This document shows positions 43,513 to 51,877 of a stretch of 64,000 nucleotides of DNA, one piece after another (the first letter of the stretch is position 1; each line of letters starts with the position of its first letter). The notes beneath the pieces are model-generated. The model was not told the DNA's origin, searched no databases, and saw only the letters and a program-made list of their open reading frames with translations. The position numbers and the translations under genes are program-made. The stretch is from Deltaproteobacteria bacterium GWC2_55_46 (GTDB lineage Bacteria > Desulfobacterota > GWC2-55-46), in assembly GCA_001595385.3 (NCBI GenBank), contig LVEI03000001.1:2423344-2487343 (forward strand), given 5' to 3'.

Positions 43513-44448
43513 ATGAGCTTGAAGTCTTACCCGTCATCTTTGAGGAGCAGGTCAGGATGGTCAGAGCTGCTTGAACTGAAAAGGACGTTCGAGCCGCACG
43601 TCCATCAGATAGAGCCTACAAACAGCTGCCCCTATTCGTGTATTATGTGTCCGAGGCCCGCCCGCATGGAGCGTGAGGTCGGGTTTATGGATATCGAACT
43701 CTTCCACAAGATAATCGATGAGATATCCGGTTTTTCAGAGCCGGTCCGAAAAAAGGAGATAGAGCTTTTCCATTTCGGAGAATCGCTCCTCCACCCTCTG
43801 ATCGACGAGATGGCCGGATATGCCTCCGGTAAAGGCCTGAATATCACCCTTTCCGTAAACGCCCCGGAGCTTTCCCCCCGGCTGCTGGATAGGCTTGCCG
43901 CAAGCGGCCCATGCAGGATCATAATATCGTTCGACGGGTACGACGAAGAAAGCTATAGGGAGATACGCGGGAAGGGCGCGGATTATGAATTGGCCTTGGC
44001 AAACCTTGAATATGCCGCGGGCCTTGTAAGATCTGTCCTTGCCGGCACAAAGATCTCCGTCAGGATAATACGCCTCAACAGGAACAACCCGCGGATAGAG
44101 GACTTCAGGCGCCATTGGGAGTCCCTTGGGCTTCCGGTAGAGGTGCGCGAGTTCTTCCCGTGGACTGAAAAAGAGCTTACATCCCTTGGTCTGGTCCAGA
44201 AATACCCGCCTTTCATGCCCTGTCCCTTTCCCTGGCAATATCTTGTCGTGCAATGGGACGGCACCGTCGTGCCGTGCTGCAGGGATTACAACGGCGTCAA
44301 TCCCATGGGTAATGTCAGGAGCTTATCCCTTAAGGAGATATGGAACAGCGCGCTGTACGCTGACTTCAGGAGGCAGCACCGCACCGGAGAGTATGGCGGC
44401 AACGCTTTTTGCAGTGAATGCATGAATATTTTTTACACAGAGGGATAG
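43513..44448 (+). CDS. Radical SAM/SPASM enzyme leading the Dlt-like operon
   Basis: About 311 residues from ATG 43513; the frame is open to ATG 43414, and no strong ribosome-binding site decides the start. The cluster motif CPYSCIMC is near residue 40. The C-terminal SPASM region shows MPCPFPWQYLVVQWDG, VVPCCRDYNG, MGNVRSLSLKEIWN and FCSECMNIF. It overlaps the ligase gene (TAGTG). Its place at the head of an acyl-activating and MBOAT operon suggests it makes or modifies the acyl donor, or modifies a sugar that accepts it. Neither is shown by the sequence. Confidence 0.85.
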   Translation: MSLKSYPSSLRSRSGWSELLELKRTFEPHVHQIEPTNSCPYSCIMCPRPARMEREVGFMDIELFHKIIDEISGFSEPVRKKEIELFHFGESLLHPLIDEMAGYASGKGLNITLSVNAPELSPRLLDRLAASGPCRIIISFDGYDEESYREIRGKGADYELALANLEYAAGLVRSVLAGTKISVRIIRLNRNNPRIEDFRRHWESLGLPVEVREFFPWTEKELTSLGLVQKYPPFMPCPFPWQYLVVQWDGTVVPCCRDYNGVNPMGNVRSLSLKEIWNSALYADFRRQHRTGEYGGNAFCSECMNIFYTEG

Positions 44449-46016
44449 TGCTGGAGTCTGTTTTACAGAGGGGAGTCGCCCCTGAAGCGTCTGTCAGGGA
44501 GACCGTTTGCGAGGTCTTTGAGAAGGCCGTTCGTCACCATGGGGCAAATCCGCTCATAATCTTCGACGACGGCAGCTCTTTGAGCTACTCTGATGCCGGT
44601 GCTCTTGCGGCAGATATCGCGGGGCGATTGCAAGGCGTTGGCGTTGGCAAGGGCGACAGGGTACTCTCGGTTTCCGCCGCATCTGCTGAAGCGGCGCTCG
44701 TATTCTGGGCATGTATGCTTATTGGCGCGGTCTTCATCCCGGTGGACGGCCGCATACAGCCCGATAAGCTCTCCAAGGTCTTCAAAAGCACAGCCCCAAA
44801 AATAGTCTTCACAGGCCATGGATGGGCAGGCGCGTTTTCGGGTGTCAAGGTCGTCTCGTATTCCGCGGAGAGCGGCGTGGCGCATGGATCCCGGTTTCAC
44901 GAGTTCCTTGATGAGAGTGGCTCTGATTACCGTCCGGAGCCCGTCTCGCCAGCGGACGACGCGGTAGTCCTTTTCACCTCCGGCACCTCTGGCGAGCCAA
45001 ACGGTATTGTGCTCTCTCATGGCGCGCTTTCCGGAAGCGCGCGCCTGATGGCCGAGACCTATCAGTGGGGGCCCGAAGACAGGGTCTTCTCTATCGGGGA
45101 TTTTCATACCATGAGCGGGTTGAGAAACACGTGTGTCGCGACATTCTACCCCGGGGCCTCTTTCATAATCGCTCCCCAGGACTTAAGGGCAAGCGGCCCT
45201 GCATGCTCGGTCCTCATGGAAAGACTTGGCGCGACAATATTATGCGCTGTCCCGGCCTTCCTCGCCCAGTTCACCAGATTCCAGGAGAAGATATCAGGCG
45301 GGTTTGCAAAAAGCCTCAGGTTTGTCATGTGCACGGGGACTCTCCTTACGCCCTCTATCGTTGAATCTTTTGAAGAGCGCTACAAAAGGAGAGTGTTGAA
45401 TTATTACGGCCTGACAGAGACATCCGGGCTTTGCATAGGCGTTATTCCGGGGATGAAAAGGGAATACCCGGGCTCAATCGGCGTGCCTCTCGGCTGTTCG
45501 GTCATGATTGCCGGGCCTGACGGCAGGGAAGCTGCTCCAGGAGCCGCGGGAGAGCTTTTCATACGGACTGAGAACATCATGAGCGGCTATTATAACGACC
45601 CGTCCTTGACGGAGAAGGCTATCGTTGGCGGCTGGTTCAGGACAAAGGATTTCTGCCGCCAGGAGCCTGATGGCTCGATAGAGCTTCTGGGGCGCGTTGA
45701 TGACGCCTTCAAGGACCTGAGGGGAGAGCTTGTGCACCCATCCGAGATAGAGTCGGTCCTTGAGGCTTCTCCCCTTGCGCTCGAGGCTGCGGTCTGCGGC
45801 TTTGAAGCGGAAGACGGCCGCCCCGCGTCGGCGGCTTTCGTAGTCGCCAGTGAGAACGGGGTAGATGAAAAGGGGCTTGCAAGCGAATTGCGCCGCCAGG
45901 CGTTCGCCGCGCTTGGCCCTTACAGGACACCCGCTATTTTCATGGTCGTTGACTCGCTCCCAAGGGGGACGAACGGAAAGATACTTAGAAGAAAACTGAG
46001 GGAGACACTGCCATGA
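44448..46016 (+). CDS. AMP-forming acyl/aryl ligase (adenylating enzyme), without carrier domain
   Basis: About 522 residues from GTG 44448, which overlaps the radical SAM stop; the frame is open from ATG 44418. Adenylation motifs are VLFTSGTSGEPNGIVLSHG (A3 P-loop), NYYGLTETSGL (A5), WFRTKDFCRQ (A7), VDDAFKDLRGE (A8) and the terminal lysine in RGTNGKILRRKL (A10). The A4 area (GDFHTMSGL) lacks the FDxS pattern of alpha-amino-acid adenylating domains, so a plain carboxylic acid is more likely. It overlaps the next ligase by four bases. It activates an acid as acyl-AMP for transfer to a carrier or CoA. Confidence 0.85.
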   Translation: MLESVLQRGVAPEASVRETVCEVFEKAVRHHGANPLIIFDDGSSLSYSDAGALAADIAGRLQGVGVGKGDRVLSVSAASAEAALVFWACMLIGAVFIPVDGRIQPDKLSKVFKSTAPKIVFTGHGWAGAFSGVKVVSYSAESGVAHGSRFHEFLDESGSDYRPEPVSPADDAVVLFTSGTSGEPNGIVLSHGALSGSARLMAETYQWGPEDRVFSIGDFHTMSGLRNTCVATFYPGASFIIAPQDLRASGPACSVLMERLGATILCAVPAFLAQFTRFQEKISGGFAKSLRFVMCTGTLLTPSIVESFEERYKRRVLNYYGLTETSGLCIGVIPGMKREYPGSIGVPLGCSVMIAGPDGREAAPGAAGELFIRTENIMSGYYNDPSLTEKAIVGGWFRTKDFCRQEPDGSIELLGRVDDAFKDLRGELVHPSEIESVLEASPLALEAAVCGFEAEDGRPASAAFVVASENGVDEKGLASELRRQAFAALGPYRTPAIFMVVDSLPRGTNGKILRRKLRETLP

Positions 46017-47812
46017 GCCGTATCGTATCTGTCTTTGAAAACGCTGAAACAGTGAAGCCGGGAAAGCCCATGATGGTGACATCCGGCGGCGAGCTCACGT
46101 ACGGAGCGCTCCTTGAGCGCACGGCGAGGCTTACGGGACTGTTAAGAAAAGACGGCATATCAGCGGGCGACAGGGCTATAGTGTCGAGCAGGGATGACAT
46201 CGAGGCCGTTTGCGCCTTCATAGGACTCGCGCGTAACGGCATAGCCGCCGTGATGCTCGACGCGCGCTTGCCTTCCCCGGAATGGTCTGCTCTCGCGGAG
46301 GCGGCGAAGGCGAGATGCGCCTTTGTCGATGCTGATATCATTGGGCGGGCAGAAAAGACCACAGCTGTGTATGGGTTCGCCAAGACGGTCACAAAGGCCG
46401 GCATGCTTGGCAGGCTGCTTAAAAGGGAGAGGGCCGAGTACCCATCGTTCCTAGAAGGAATAGAGCCTGCCGACCCGCCAGGCGAGGTCGATGGAAGTCT
46501 CGACGCGTACATAATGTTCACTTCAGGGACGACCTCGCGCCCCAAGGGTGTAAGAATAAGCCATAAGGCCCTTTTTTCCCATCTCGGCACCCTTTCAAGG
46601 CAATTCGGCCTATGCGATGGGTCAAGGATACTGAACGTCCTGCCGCTAAACCATGCGGACGGTTTCGTCCAGGGACCACTGGCTGCCCTCTATAATCGCG
46701 CCACCGTATACAGGCCGATGGAATTCAGCATACAAAGGCTTACGGAACTCATGGACGCTGTCTACAGGGACCGGATAACCCACTTCGTCGCTGTCCCAGC
46801 GATGCTCTCGCTCATCCACAGGCTCGGCCAGGGCTCTGAGGAGAGCTTTACCACGGGGGACTTGCTGGCCGTCATCTCCACCGCCGGGTATCTTGAAAAA
46901 GAGCTCTGGGAGGGGTTCGAAAATAAGTTCATGGTCAGGGTGTCGAATGTCTACGGGCTTACGGAGACCGTGGCAGGAGGGCTTTTCAGCGGCCCCGGAG
47001 ACGCTGACCGCCGTGTAGGGACGGTTGGAAGGCCTGTGGACTGCGAGGCTATGATAGTCATCGAAGACGGCTCTCCCGCACCGGACGGGGAGCCTGGCGA
47101 GCTGCTTTTAAGGGGTGATAACGTCATGACCGGATATTTCGAGGATGACGAGGCAACAGGCCATGCGCTAAAGGACGGCTGGCTTCGCACAGGCGATATC
47201 GCGGTAGGGGAAGACGGTTTCTTCAGGATAGCCGGGAGGAAGAAGAACATCATCATCACCGGCGGACTGAATGTCCAGCCGGAGGAGGTTACCGAGGCCC
47301 TAAAGTCCCACGCCGATGTCCTGGAAGCGGTCACCTTCGGCGTCGAGGACAATACCTGGGGAGAGCTGGTGGCCTCCTGCGTAGTCCTCTCGCCCGGCGC
47401 GCGCGTTGGCCCTCCCGAGCTTGCTGATTGGTGCCGGGCAAGGGTGGCGCACTACAAGGTGCCCCATCGCATACATGTCTTTCAGGAACTTCCGAAGGGG
47501 CCTTCAGGCAAGGTGATCGTACCGGTGGCAAAGAAGATGGCCATGGAAGCCGGTTCGTCGGAGAAGACGTCCGGCAATTCGATCAGAGAGAAGGTATTGG
47601 GCGCCGCCGCGTCCACCTTCAAGGCGCCGGTCCATGAACTCTCAGAGTACTCGACCGCAGCGGATGTGGCGGGCTGGGACTCGCTTGCCCACCTTCAGTT
47701 CGTGGTTGCCCTTGAAGAGGCCTTTGATATAAGGCTGGAATCGGCTGACATAATCAGGATCGAGTCTATAGGCGAGGCTGAAAGGATTGTAGGTGAGAAG
47801 CTCTCGGTCTGA
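46013..47812 (+). CDS. AMP-forming ligase fused to an acyl-carrier domain (DltA-DltC-like)
   Basis: 599 residues. The adenylation domain (about 1-500) has IMFTSGTTSRPKGVRISH (A3), VYGLTETVAGG (A5), WLRTGDIAVGE (A7), GRKKNIIITGG (A8) and PKGPSGKVI (A10 lysine). The C-terminal 80 residues form a carrier domain with GWDSLAHLQ, where S557 would carry phosphopantetheine. The A4 area LPLNHADGFVQG is acyl-CoA-ligase-like. The fusion puts DltA- and DltC-like functions in one protein. It is coupled to the SGNH gene downstream (overlap 20 bases), so it should load the acyl group for the MBOAT step. Confidence 0.87.
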   Translation: MSRIVSVFENAETVKPGKPMMVTSGGELTYGALLERTARLTGLLRKDGISAGDRAIVSSRDDIEAVCAFIGLARNGIAAVMLDARLPSPEWSALAEAAKARCAFVDADIIGRAEKTTAVYGFAKTVTKAGMLGRLLKRERAEYPSFLEGIEPADPPGEVDGSLDAYIMFTSGTTSRPKGVRISHKALFSHLGTLSRQFGLCDGSRILNVLPLNHADGFVQGPLAALYNRATVYRPMEFSIQRLTELMDAVYRDRITHFVAVPAMLSLIHRLGQGSEESFTTGDLLAVISTAGYLEKELWEGFENKFMVRVSNVYGLTETVAGGLFSGPGDADRRVGTVGRPVDCEAMIVIEDGSPAPDGEPGELLLRGDNVMTGYFEDDEATGHALKDGWLRTGDIAVGEDGFFRIAGRKKNIIITGGLNVQPEEVTEALKSHADVLEAVTFGVEDNTWGELVASCVVLSPGARVGPPELADWCRARVAHYKVPHRIHVFQELPKGPSGKVIVPVAKKMAMEAGSSEKTSGNSIREKVLGAAASTFKAPVHELSEYSTAADVAGWDSLAHLQFVVALEEAFDIRLESADIIRIESIGEAERIVGEKLSV

Positions 47813-48713
47813 GGCGCGCCCGCTCCTGTGCGCGCCGCCGCTATATGTATGGTTCATCGTCGCTGCCATGCTGGCAGCTCTTTTTTTCGCAAGCCTGCCA
47901 GCCTTCAACCGCTATAACGTCGATGAAATTGGATTTTCTGAGGCCTCTGCCGGCAGACTCGGCTCTTTTCGGGGAAGGCATGGGGAAAAAGGCTTGAGGG
48001 TGCTCGCCATCGGCAGCTCTCTTATGGGAAAGGCGGTCTTTTTTGACGGCAGGATGGAGGCGCTGGCCAAGAGGCAGGGGCTCACGGGGATCGAGTTCAT
48101 GCGCATCAGCCGTCCCGACGGCGACCTCTCTACCTTCATGCCGCTTTTGAGCGATATGGCGGAGGCCGCGCCGGATATTATCCTGATCGAATCAGACAGC
48201 GTTTTCTACGACCGGCATATGGTCAAGAACGCCTTTGCAAGGGAGTACATGAGTTTTCTAAAGGCCATGCTCATGGAAAGCCTCAAGTCAAAGAGGCCGG
48301 TATTCCCCAAGCCGGAACAGGTCTTCATTGAAAATGACTTCGACCTTCCCGTAAAGTCTCGCCTGAACAAGGTGTCGCTCGACGAGACCCTCCTTAAATG
48401 GGATCAGAGGTCTTTGGCCGATATCGAAGAGATAGCCCCTTTTTTTAGCGATTTAGCGCGTAGAGGCATCAAGGCCGTGCTGGTCAGCATACCAAGGCAT
48501 CCGGAGTTTGAGAGGCTGGCGGGAGGCCATGGCCCGGAGACCGCTGTGCTCCAAAAGAGGCTTGAGCGTTATTACGGCGTTAAATCGATAAGCTTTCAAG
48601 GTGAGGCCGGGGCTGAATGCTACTCGGACCATGCCCATCTCAACGGAGAAGGGCGCTTGAGATTTTCACTCTGGCTTATAGAGGTGCTTAAAGGGGGCAG
48701 AGGCGTAGTATGA
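47793..48713 (+). CDS. Membrane-anchored SGNH/DltD-like protein
   Basis: 306 residues from GTG 47793. A single N-terminal membrane helix (about 17-37) is followed by an extracytoplasmic domain. RVLAIGSSLMGKA (GSS at 74-76) matches the serine block of SGNH/DltD proteins. The C-terminal CYSDHAHLNGEGRLRFS, with D279 and H282, matches the D-x-x-H block. It overlaps the carrier-ligase and the MBOAT gene (ATGA). By analogy with DltD, it would receive or direct the acyl group onto the envelope polymer outside the membrane. Confidence 0.8.
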   Translation: MRSSRSEARPLLCAPPLYVWFIVAAMLAALFFASLPAFNRYNVDEIGFSEASAGRLGSFRGRHGEKGLRVLAIGSSLMGKAVFFDGRMEALAKRQGLTGIEFMRISRPDGDLSTFMPLLSDMAEAAPDIILIESDSVFYDRHMVKNAFAREYMSFLKAMLMESLKSKRPVFPKPEQVFIENDFDLPVKSRLNKVSLDETLLKWDQRSLADIEEIAPFFSDLARRGIKAVLVSIPRHPEFERLAGGHGPETAVLQKRLERYYGVKSISFQGEAGAECYSDHAHLNGEGRLRFSLWLIEVLKGGRGVV

Positions 48714-49849
48714 ACCTGGTCTCTGTTCAGATGCTCGGCTGGATAGCGGCGACGGTCGTCATCTTTTGGGCCGCTCCGCGTAGTCTTCAGCCCTATGTAG
48801 TTGCCGCTTCAAGCGCCCTTTTGCTTCTGTTCTTCTCGCCTGTCTCTCTCGCGGTGCTCTCTGTTTTTACCGTTCTTGGCTATGTCCCGATGAAATACGG
48901 GCGGCGATCGGCGGCAGGGGCGCTGGCAGCCGGCGGCGCCGTTGCGGCAATATTTCTATGGTTCAAGTCAGGGACCGCTTTTGGCGGGCCGCTTGTGCCG
49001 CTGGGGTTCGGGTTTTATACGCTGAGAGCCCTTCATTACTCGCTGGACTCAATAAAACGAACGCTCCCGCCGCATACCTTCGGGCAGTTTTTAAGCTACA
49101 TGTTCTTTCTCCCGACCGTTATCGCCGGTCCCATAAACAGGTTTCAGGATTTTCACAGGGAGCTGTCGCGAAGGAGGTTTGACAGGGGGCTTTTTTCAAA
49201 TGGATGCGAAAGGATCCTCTATGGTTTTTTTAAGGTCGTCGTGCTCGGCAACTACGAGGTCTCTCATATATTGCGCCTCAGGATCGAGGCCATGGAAGCG
49301 CGCCATGAGGTCCTTGCCTCATACCTTGACTGCGTCAGATACGGGCTCAACCTGTATTTTCAGTTCTCCGGATACTCGGATTTGGCCATCGGCTTTTCGA
49401 TGCTCCTCGGCTTCAGGATAGCCGAAAACTTCAATTACCCTTTTCTCGCGCGGAACATAGGCGAGTTCTGGAAAAGATGGCACATAACGCTTTCGAGCTG
49501 GTGCAGGGATTATGTCTACAAGATGGCCCTTTCCGCGAGCAGGCGGCCATGGGCCGCGGTAATGGCCTCAATGCTTGTTCTCGGGCTCTGGCACGAGCTG
49601 TCTCCAAGGTATCTTGCCTGGGGGGTCTATCACGGCGCGGGCATAGCGGTATGGCAGGGCTTCCAGAAGGTGAAGCAGGGTATTCCGGATATTCCGATGA
49701 TGAGTTTTGCAGGATGGAAGTACATAGCGGATGGAGCTTCTTATCTGCTGACTATTAACTTCGTGATACTCGGCTTTGCTATAACCAAGGAGCCTGACCT
49801 GGCTTCAGGGCTTAATGTGCTTGGAAAAATACTTTTTTTCTGGATTTGA
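48710..49849 (+). CDS. MBOAT-family acyltransferase (DltB/AlgI-like)
   Basis: 379 residues with about ten membrane segments. The family motifs are present: YMFFLPTVIAGPINRFQDF, YSDLAIGFSMLLGF, FWKRWHITLSSWCRDYVY (first conserved histidine) and LGLWHELSPRYLAWGVYHG (active-site histidine region). It overlaps the DltD-like gene by four bases and is followed three bases later by the 45-residue protein. It should pass an acyl group from the cytoplasmic carrier across the membrane onto a glycan. The N-terminal cytoplasmic extension is short compared with AlgI. Confidence 0.9.
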   Translation: MNLVSVQMLGWIAATVVIFWAAPRSLQPYVVAASSALLLLFFSPVSLAVLSVFTVLGYVPMKYGRRSAAGALAAGGAVAAIFLWFKSGTAFGGPLVPLGFGFYTLRALHYSLDSIKRTLPPHTFGQFLSYMFFLPTVIAGPINRFQDFHRELSRRRFDRGLFSNGCERILYGFFKVVVLGNYEVSHILRLRIEAMEARHEVLASYLDCVRYGLNLYFQFSGYSDLAIGFSMLLGFRIAENFNYPFLARNIGEFWKRWHITLSSWCRDYVYKMALSASRRPWAAVMASMLVLGLWHELSPRYLAWGVYHGAGIAVWQGFQKVKQGIPDIPMMSFAGWKYIADGASYLLTINFVILGFAITKEPDLASGLNVLGKILFFWI

Positions 49850-49852
49850 GGC

Positions 49853-49990
49853 ATGTACGGGTTCTTAAGAAAGTTTTTACCAAAAGCCACAGCAGATGCC
49901 CTCATCATCTTCTGGTACATACTGCTTATATTCCTTGTGATAGCGCTTTCTCATGGCGGACACGGCGAGTTCAGGTATCTTAATATATGA
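49853..49990 (+). CDS. 45-residue DltX-like single-pass membrane protein
   Basis: A short gene starting three bases after the MBOAT stop and ending at TGA 49990. The protein has a short basic start (MYGFLRKFLPK), one membrane helix (about 17-33: ALIIFWYILLIFLVIAL) and a polar tail, SHGGHGEFRYLNI. The last six residues, FRYLNI, fit FxYxx[hydrophobic], close to the C-terminal FxYxxF of DltX, a protein of about 47-50 residues from Gram-positive dlt operons that works with the MBOAT DltB. Size, topology, gene position and tail all agree. Gene start has weak ribosome-binding sequence (GGATTTGAGG). Confidence 0.72.
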   Translation: MYGFLRKFLPKATADALIIFWYILLIFLVIALSHGGHGEFRYLNI

Positions 49991-49993
49991 ACG

Positions 49994-50020
49994 TTGGACT
50001 TCACCCGGTTTTGTAGACAG
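49994..50020. repeat. Probable terminal inverted repeat of an IS3-family element
   Basis: About 27 bases that look like the end of an IS3-type element, with the inner part TTTTGTAGACAG directly abutting the transposase stop. It begins four bases after the DltX-like stop codon. The matching repeat at the other end was not found before the kinase gene at 50426, so the element is one-ended and decayed. Confidence 0.5.
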
Positions 50021-50149
50021 TTATTCTTTGCCTGAAGAAGCCATCTCGACGTCGTAAGGGCTGACATGTCCGAGGTGGCTGTGACGCCTGGTCCTATTGT
50101 AGAAGATCTCGATATAGTCGAAGAGGTCGGCTTTCGCCTCCTCCCTGGA
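50021..50149 (-). pseudogene. IS3-family transposase (OrfB) C-terminal remnant
   Basis: Reading the minus strand from 50149 to the stop at 50021 gives a 42-residue tail with REEAKADLFDYIEIFYN, then RRHSHLGHVSPYDVE. This is the well-known end of the integrase-type transposase of IS3-family elements. No DDE core and no OrfA are present upstream; the frame runs into unrelated sequence. It is therefore a truncated relic, the only minus-strand coding trace I support in the window. Confidence 0.82.
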
Positions 50150-50425
50150 GAAAAGAAAAGATATTTTAGGCACTGGATGCGCCACGGCAGGAAAGAGCAA
50201 CCCCGGTCATTGGGAATGCCAGCGGCTCGTAAGGACAGCTGAAGTTCCCCTTTGCAAAACATCTCCAAAAGGATATAATGTGTTCAATCTCATATAAGCC
50301 GTATTTTGCTGGTTTCCACTTCACGTTATTTCCAACACCTCATCCATTGCCGCTACTCCAGTTGACAAAGAAAATCCAAACCGGCGTACAGCGGCACACA
50401 CCCTTATTCCGATAGTTTTATAAAA
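50150..50425. other. AT-rich spacer between the IS relic and the sensor kinase
   Basis: About 276 bases without a gene I can support. The base composition is lower in GC than the genes around it. It may include further eroded IS sequence, but nothing readable remains. It holds a good sigma-70-type promoter candidate (50251-50279) for the two-component system. No ribosome-binding site is obvious before the TTG start at 50426. Confidence 0.5.
50251..50279 (+). promoter_or_regulatory. Candidate sigma-70 promoter for the two-component system
   Basis: A perfect -10 hexamer TATAAT (50274-50279) is preceded at exactly 17 bases by TTTGCA (50251-50256), a four-of-six match to the -35 consensus. Transcription would start near 50286, giving a leader of about 140 bases before the kinase gene. 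It lies downstream of the IS relic and points at the kinase. Confidence 0.5.
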
Positions 50426-51877
50426 TTGATCTCCGCAGTACAAAAGCTGAGCGCCGTATCAGAAGCCTCCTCCGACGGCATAATGGTAATCGGCCGCGAC
50501 ATGAGGGTCCTCTGGGCCAACCATGTATTTGAGAAGTGGGTGGGGCTCAACGACCTCAAGGGCGTGCCGTGCCATTCCGTTTACAGGAACGAGAACACCT
50601 GCAGCGGGTGTCCCGCAAAGGAAGCACTGGGCGGAAAAGGACCCCGGAAAGGTGGTGTCGTCTCATTCCGGAACGCCTCAGGGGAGGAGCTTTACGTGGA
50701 GGTTACAGCCGCGCCGGTCAGGGACAGGAAAGGTGAACTGGCCGGGATAGCTGAAGTCGCCAGAGAAATCACAAGGGAAGTGGCCCTTGAATCCAGGCTC
50801 AATGAAAGCCGGGAGCGGCTCAGGACGATAATAGACGCGATAGGGGACGGCATCTCCGTAATTGACAGAGATTACACGATAGACCGCGTCAACATGTCGC
50901 TGCTAAGGATGTTCAAAAAAAAGGATTTTGCCGAGGTCAGGGGTAGGAAGTGCTTTTCAGAGTACTTCAGGAATGAAAGGGTCTGCAGCCATTGCCATGC
51001 GGAAAGCACGTTTGAGAGCGGCACTCCGGCTCACTTCAAGAGCATCTTGCATGACGGGGAGGAGAAGGTAGTCCTTGATATCTCCATATTCCCCATGATG
51101 GACCGGGAAAACAGGATTGTAAATGTCATCGAGTATTTCAGGGATATAACCGGAACGGTCAACCTTGAGGAGCAGGTCCTCCATTCCGAGCGCCTCGCCG
51201 CCATAGGTGAACTGGCAGCGGGGATAGCCCATGAGCTCAGAAACCCCCTCGGCAACATAAGCGCCTCTATCCAGCACTGTTTCAAACAGCACGGGCAAGG
51301 TCTTCCGGAAAATATAAAGAACCACCTTTCCATGATACTCAGGAACTCCGAGAACGCCGACAGGATCATTCAGGAGCTTCTGGATTTCTCGAAACCCTCC
51401 GATTTTGCCGCATTCAGGCTCGGGCGGGTGGAAAAGGTGCTGGAGAAGGCCTGCGCCCTCGCCATGAGCCGGTGCGCCAGGCAGAAGGTAACGGTCCGGG
51501 TAAAACTCCAGCGTAATCTGCCGCTGCTGCTTATAGACGAGAAAGGCCTTGAGGGCTGTTTCCTGAACTTCATCATAAATGCCCTTGACGCAATGCCCCA
51601 GGGGGGCGGGATGACCGTAAAGGCGTTCCTTGACCCGCGAATCAGAGAACTCGCGGTCGCGTTTGAGGACACCGGGGTCGGGATACCTGAAGAGCAACGC
51701 GGCCGGATATTCGACCCTTTTTTCACGACAAAATCAAACGGCACTGGTCTTGGCCTTTCCATAGCCCATAACGTGATAAACAACCACAATGGCAGGATAG
51801 AGGTAAAAAGCGCAGCAGGCAAGGGTACGAAGATAACAATCTTCCTTCCTGTCCCGGAGGAGTGCGGCAAAAGATGA
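50426..51877 (+). CDS. PAS-domain sensor histidine kinase
   Basis: About 483 residues, soluble, from TTG 50426 (start uncertain). Two PAS domains (about 10-115 and 130-245) each carry three cysteines in the same arrangement: C49, C59, C62 and C176, C187, C190. The phosphoacceptor is H269 in GIAHELRNPLGN. The ATPase domain has NFIINALDAM, FEDTGVGIPEEQ and GTGLGLSIAHN. It overlaps the NtrC-type regulator gene as ATGA. It should phosphorylate that regulator in response to a cytoplasmic cue, perhaps redox or metal, and so control the gas-vesicle genes. Confidence 0.9.
   Translation: MISAVQKLSAVSEASSDGIMVIGRDMRVLWANHVFEKWVGLNDLKGVPCHSVYRNENTCSGCPAKEALGGKGPRKGGVVSFRNASGEELYVEVTAAPVRDRKGELAGIAEVAREITREVALESRLNESRERLRTIIDAIGDGISVIDRDYTIDRVNMSLLRMFKKKDFAEVRGRKCFSEYFRNERVCSHCHAESTFESGTPAHFKSILHDGEEKVVLDISIFPMMDRENRIVNVIEYFRDITGTVNLEEQVLHSERLAAIGELAAGIAHELRNPLGNISASIQHCFKQHGQGLPENIKNHLSMILRNSENADRIIQELLDFSKPSDFAAFRLGRVEKVLEKACALAMSRCARQKVTVRVKLQRNLPLLLIDEKGLEGCFLNFIINALDAMPQGGGMTVKAFLDPRIRELAVAFEDTGVGIPEEQRGRIFDPFFTTKSNGTGLGLSIAHNVINNHNGRIEVKSAAGKGTKITIFLPVPEECGKR

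Noticed and set aside
49951-50268. A 105-codon minus-strand open frame across the IS relic
   Set aside because: It is not in the transposase frame; the real relic reads in another frame from 50149 to 50021.
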